This document shows positions 5,452-6,266 of a stretch of 6,266 bases of DNA, piece after piece (the first letter of the stretch is position 1; every line of letters begins with the position of its first letter). Where the stretch lies: positions 1 through 6,266 of the forward strand of contig CAMLCX010000300.1 of the NCBI GenBank assembly GCA_946478635.1. Reading direction: 5' to 3'. The notes below the pieces were generated by a model. It was not told the DNA's origin. It worked only from the letters and a program-made list of their open reading frames with translations, and ran no database searches. The position numbers and the translations under genes are program-made. This DNA is from an uncultured Pseudomonadota bacterium (GTDB lineage: Bacteria > Desulfobacterota_B > Binatia > UBA9968).

Positions 5452-6266
5452 CTACCCCGCAAATCGCCCCGGATCTTTATAGTAATTCTTGTAGTACCAT
5501 TCCGCGATATCGCCGCTGGTCGTGCGCCACACACCCTCGTGGGAGCACATGTAGTCCAGCGCCTTGTCGAGATAATTGATCCGAAACGGCATGCCGATGA
5601 CGAATGGGTGGAGCGGCAAACAGAGCACGCGCCCGCCCGAGGCGCTGTCTTTGTAGAGCGTATCGAAATGATCGCACACCATGCGGTAATATTGCTCCGG
5701 CGTGTGCGTTTCACGGATAAACACGCGGATGTCGTTGACGCCCAATTCATAGGGCACGACGATCATTTTGCCGCTCTTGACGCGCATCGGCGTCGGCTGC
5801 TCGTCGTTACCCCAATCGCAAACATATTCGAACCCTTCCGCCGCCAGGTGATCGGGCGTATCGCCGGTTTCACCGAGACCGGGACCGAGCCAGCCCTTGG
5901 GTGCTTTGCCGGTGCCCTTGGTAATAATCTCTTTGACGTTGCGAATGATCGCGCGCTCCTCTTCCGGTTTATAATCGAGCATGGAGACGCTGTTGGTCAT
6001 GCCGTGGCCGAGCCATTCCCATTTGCGTTTATTGCCTTCCTCGATGATCGGCGGGTGTTGCTCGCAGACTTCGGCATTCAGCAGAACGCTGGCACGGATA
6101 TCGTATTTGTCCAGGACGTCCATGATGCGAAACACTCCCACACGCGAGCCGTAATCGCGCAGCGTATATCCCGGCACGTCCGGCGTATGGTTGCTGCCCG
6201 ACCCCCGGATCGGCATGTCAAAATGAAAATATTCGATATTCGGCGCCACCCAGAGCGCGACACGGC
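5452..6266 (-). CDS. PuuE/allantoinase-like polysaccharide deacetylase-fold enzyme (5' end outside window)
   Basis: The frame is open to the window edge: before the GTG at 6249 it reads RVALW, so the visible 270 residues begin RVALWVAPNIEYFHFD. That phrase is internal in this family, so the GTG is not the start and some 15-30 residues probably lie outside. The segments are DYGSRVGVFRIMDVLDKYDI (32-51, counted from the GTG), WEWLGHGMTNS (77-87), GWLGPG (119-124), CDWGNDEQP (144-152) and LPLHPFVIGMPFRI (211-224). This is the pattern of NodB-fold enzymes of the PuuE/cofactor-independent allantoinase branch. The HxxxH pair that binds metal in classical chitin/peptidoglycan deacetylases is not present (only HGMTN), so a small ring amide or related C-N substrate is more likely than a polysaccharide. 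No purine-catabolism neighbour is visible and the substrate is unknown. No signal peptide can be judged. The stop TAG is at 5452-5454. Confidence 0.9.
   Translation of the reverse strand, partial: RVALWVAPNIEYFHFDMPIRGSGSNHTPDVPGYTLRDYGSRVGVFRIMDVLDKYDIRASVLLNAEVCEQHPPIIEEGNKRKWEWLGHGMTNSVSMLDYKPEEERAIIRNVKEIITKGTGKAPKGWLGPGLGETGDTPDHLAAEGFEYVCDWGNDEQPTPMRVKSGKMIVVPYELGVNDIRVFIRETHTPEQYYRMVCDHFDTLYKDSASGGRVLCLPLHPFVIGMPFRINYLDKALDYMCSHEGVWRTTSGDIAEWYYKNYYKDPGRFAG

Noticed and set aside
6247..6249. GTG as the true start of the deacetylase-like gene
   Set aside because: The frame stays open to the window edge and reads RVALW just before it, a phrase that continues the family motif into VAPNIE; the real start lies outside.

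Overview
The window looks like a piece of a chromosome from a GC-rich, probably uncultured environmental bacterium. Gene types (SIMPL protein, M48 lipoprotein, LigJ-like amidohydrolase, MCT-type MFS carrier, PuuE/allantoinase-like deacetylase, YVTN beta-propeller) and two kinds of interspersed palindromic repeat would fit Deltaproteobacteria-like, Binatota-like or Tectomicrobia/Rokubacteria-like lineages. No rRNA or marker gene is present, so this placement is a low-confidence inference. Two envelope proteins with export signals indicate a Gram-negative-type cell.

Layout: (1) 1-961, minus, 3'-truncated: a YVTN-type beta-propeller protein whose first ~73 residues look like a TusA/DUF2249-type domain. 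(2) 962-1120: a gap holding a pair of inverted REP-like palindromes that begin with GTAG. (3) 1121-2116, minus: an amidohydrolase resembling 4-oxalomesaconate hydratase (LigJ), including its unusual Glu metal-ligand position. (4) 2117-2265: a gap largely filled by a long dyad made of 8-bp GGAGTNNT units, which also forms the 3' end and stop codon of the next gene. (5) 2266-3573, minus: a 12-TM MFS transporter. (6) 3611-4390, minus: an M48 metallopeptidase lipoprotein. (7) 4391-4494: a short divergent intergenic region with GC-rich palindromes. (8) 4495-5208, plus: a secreted SIMPL-domain protein. (9) 5209-5451: a convergent gap holding a second copy of the GGAGTNNT dyad. (10) 5452-6266, minus, 5'-truncated: a PuuE/allantoinase-like polysaccharide deacetylase-fold enzyme.

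The M48, MFS, amidohydrolase and YVTN genes are co-oriented and could be partly co-transcribed. The MFS/amidohydrolase pair is a plausible carboxylate uptake-and-turnover unit, but no other pathway enzyme is in view. The divergent M48/SIMPL pair are both envelope proteins and may share a control region. I do not see a phage, CRISPR array, toxin-antitoxin module or other defence system. The most unusual features are the two 8-bp-period dyads, the REP pair and the domain fusion in the propeller protein. No gene-free stretch exceeds 300 bases.
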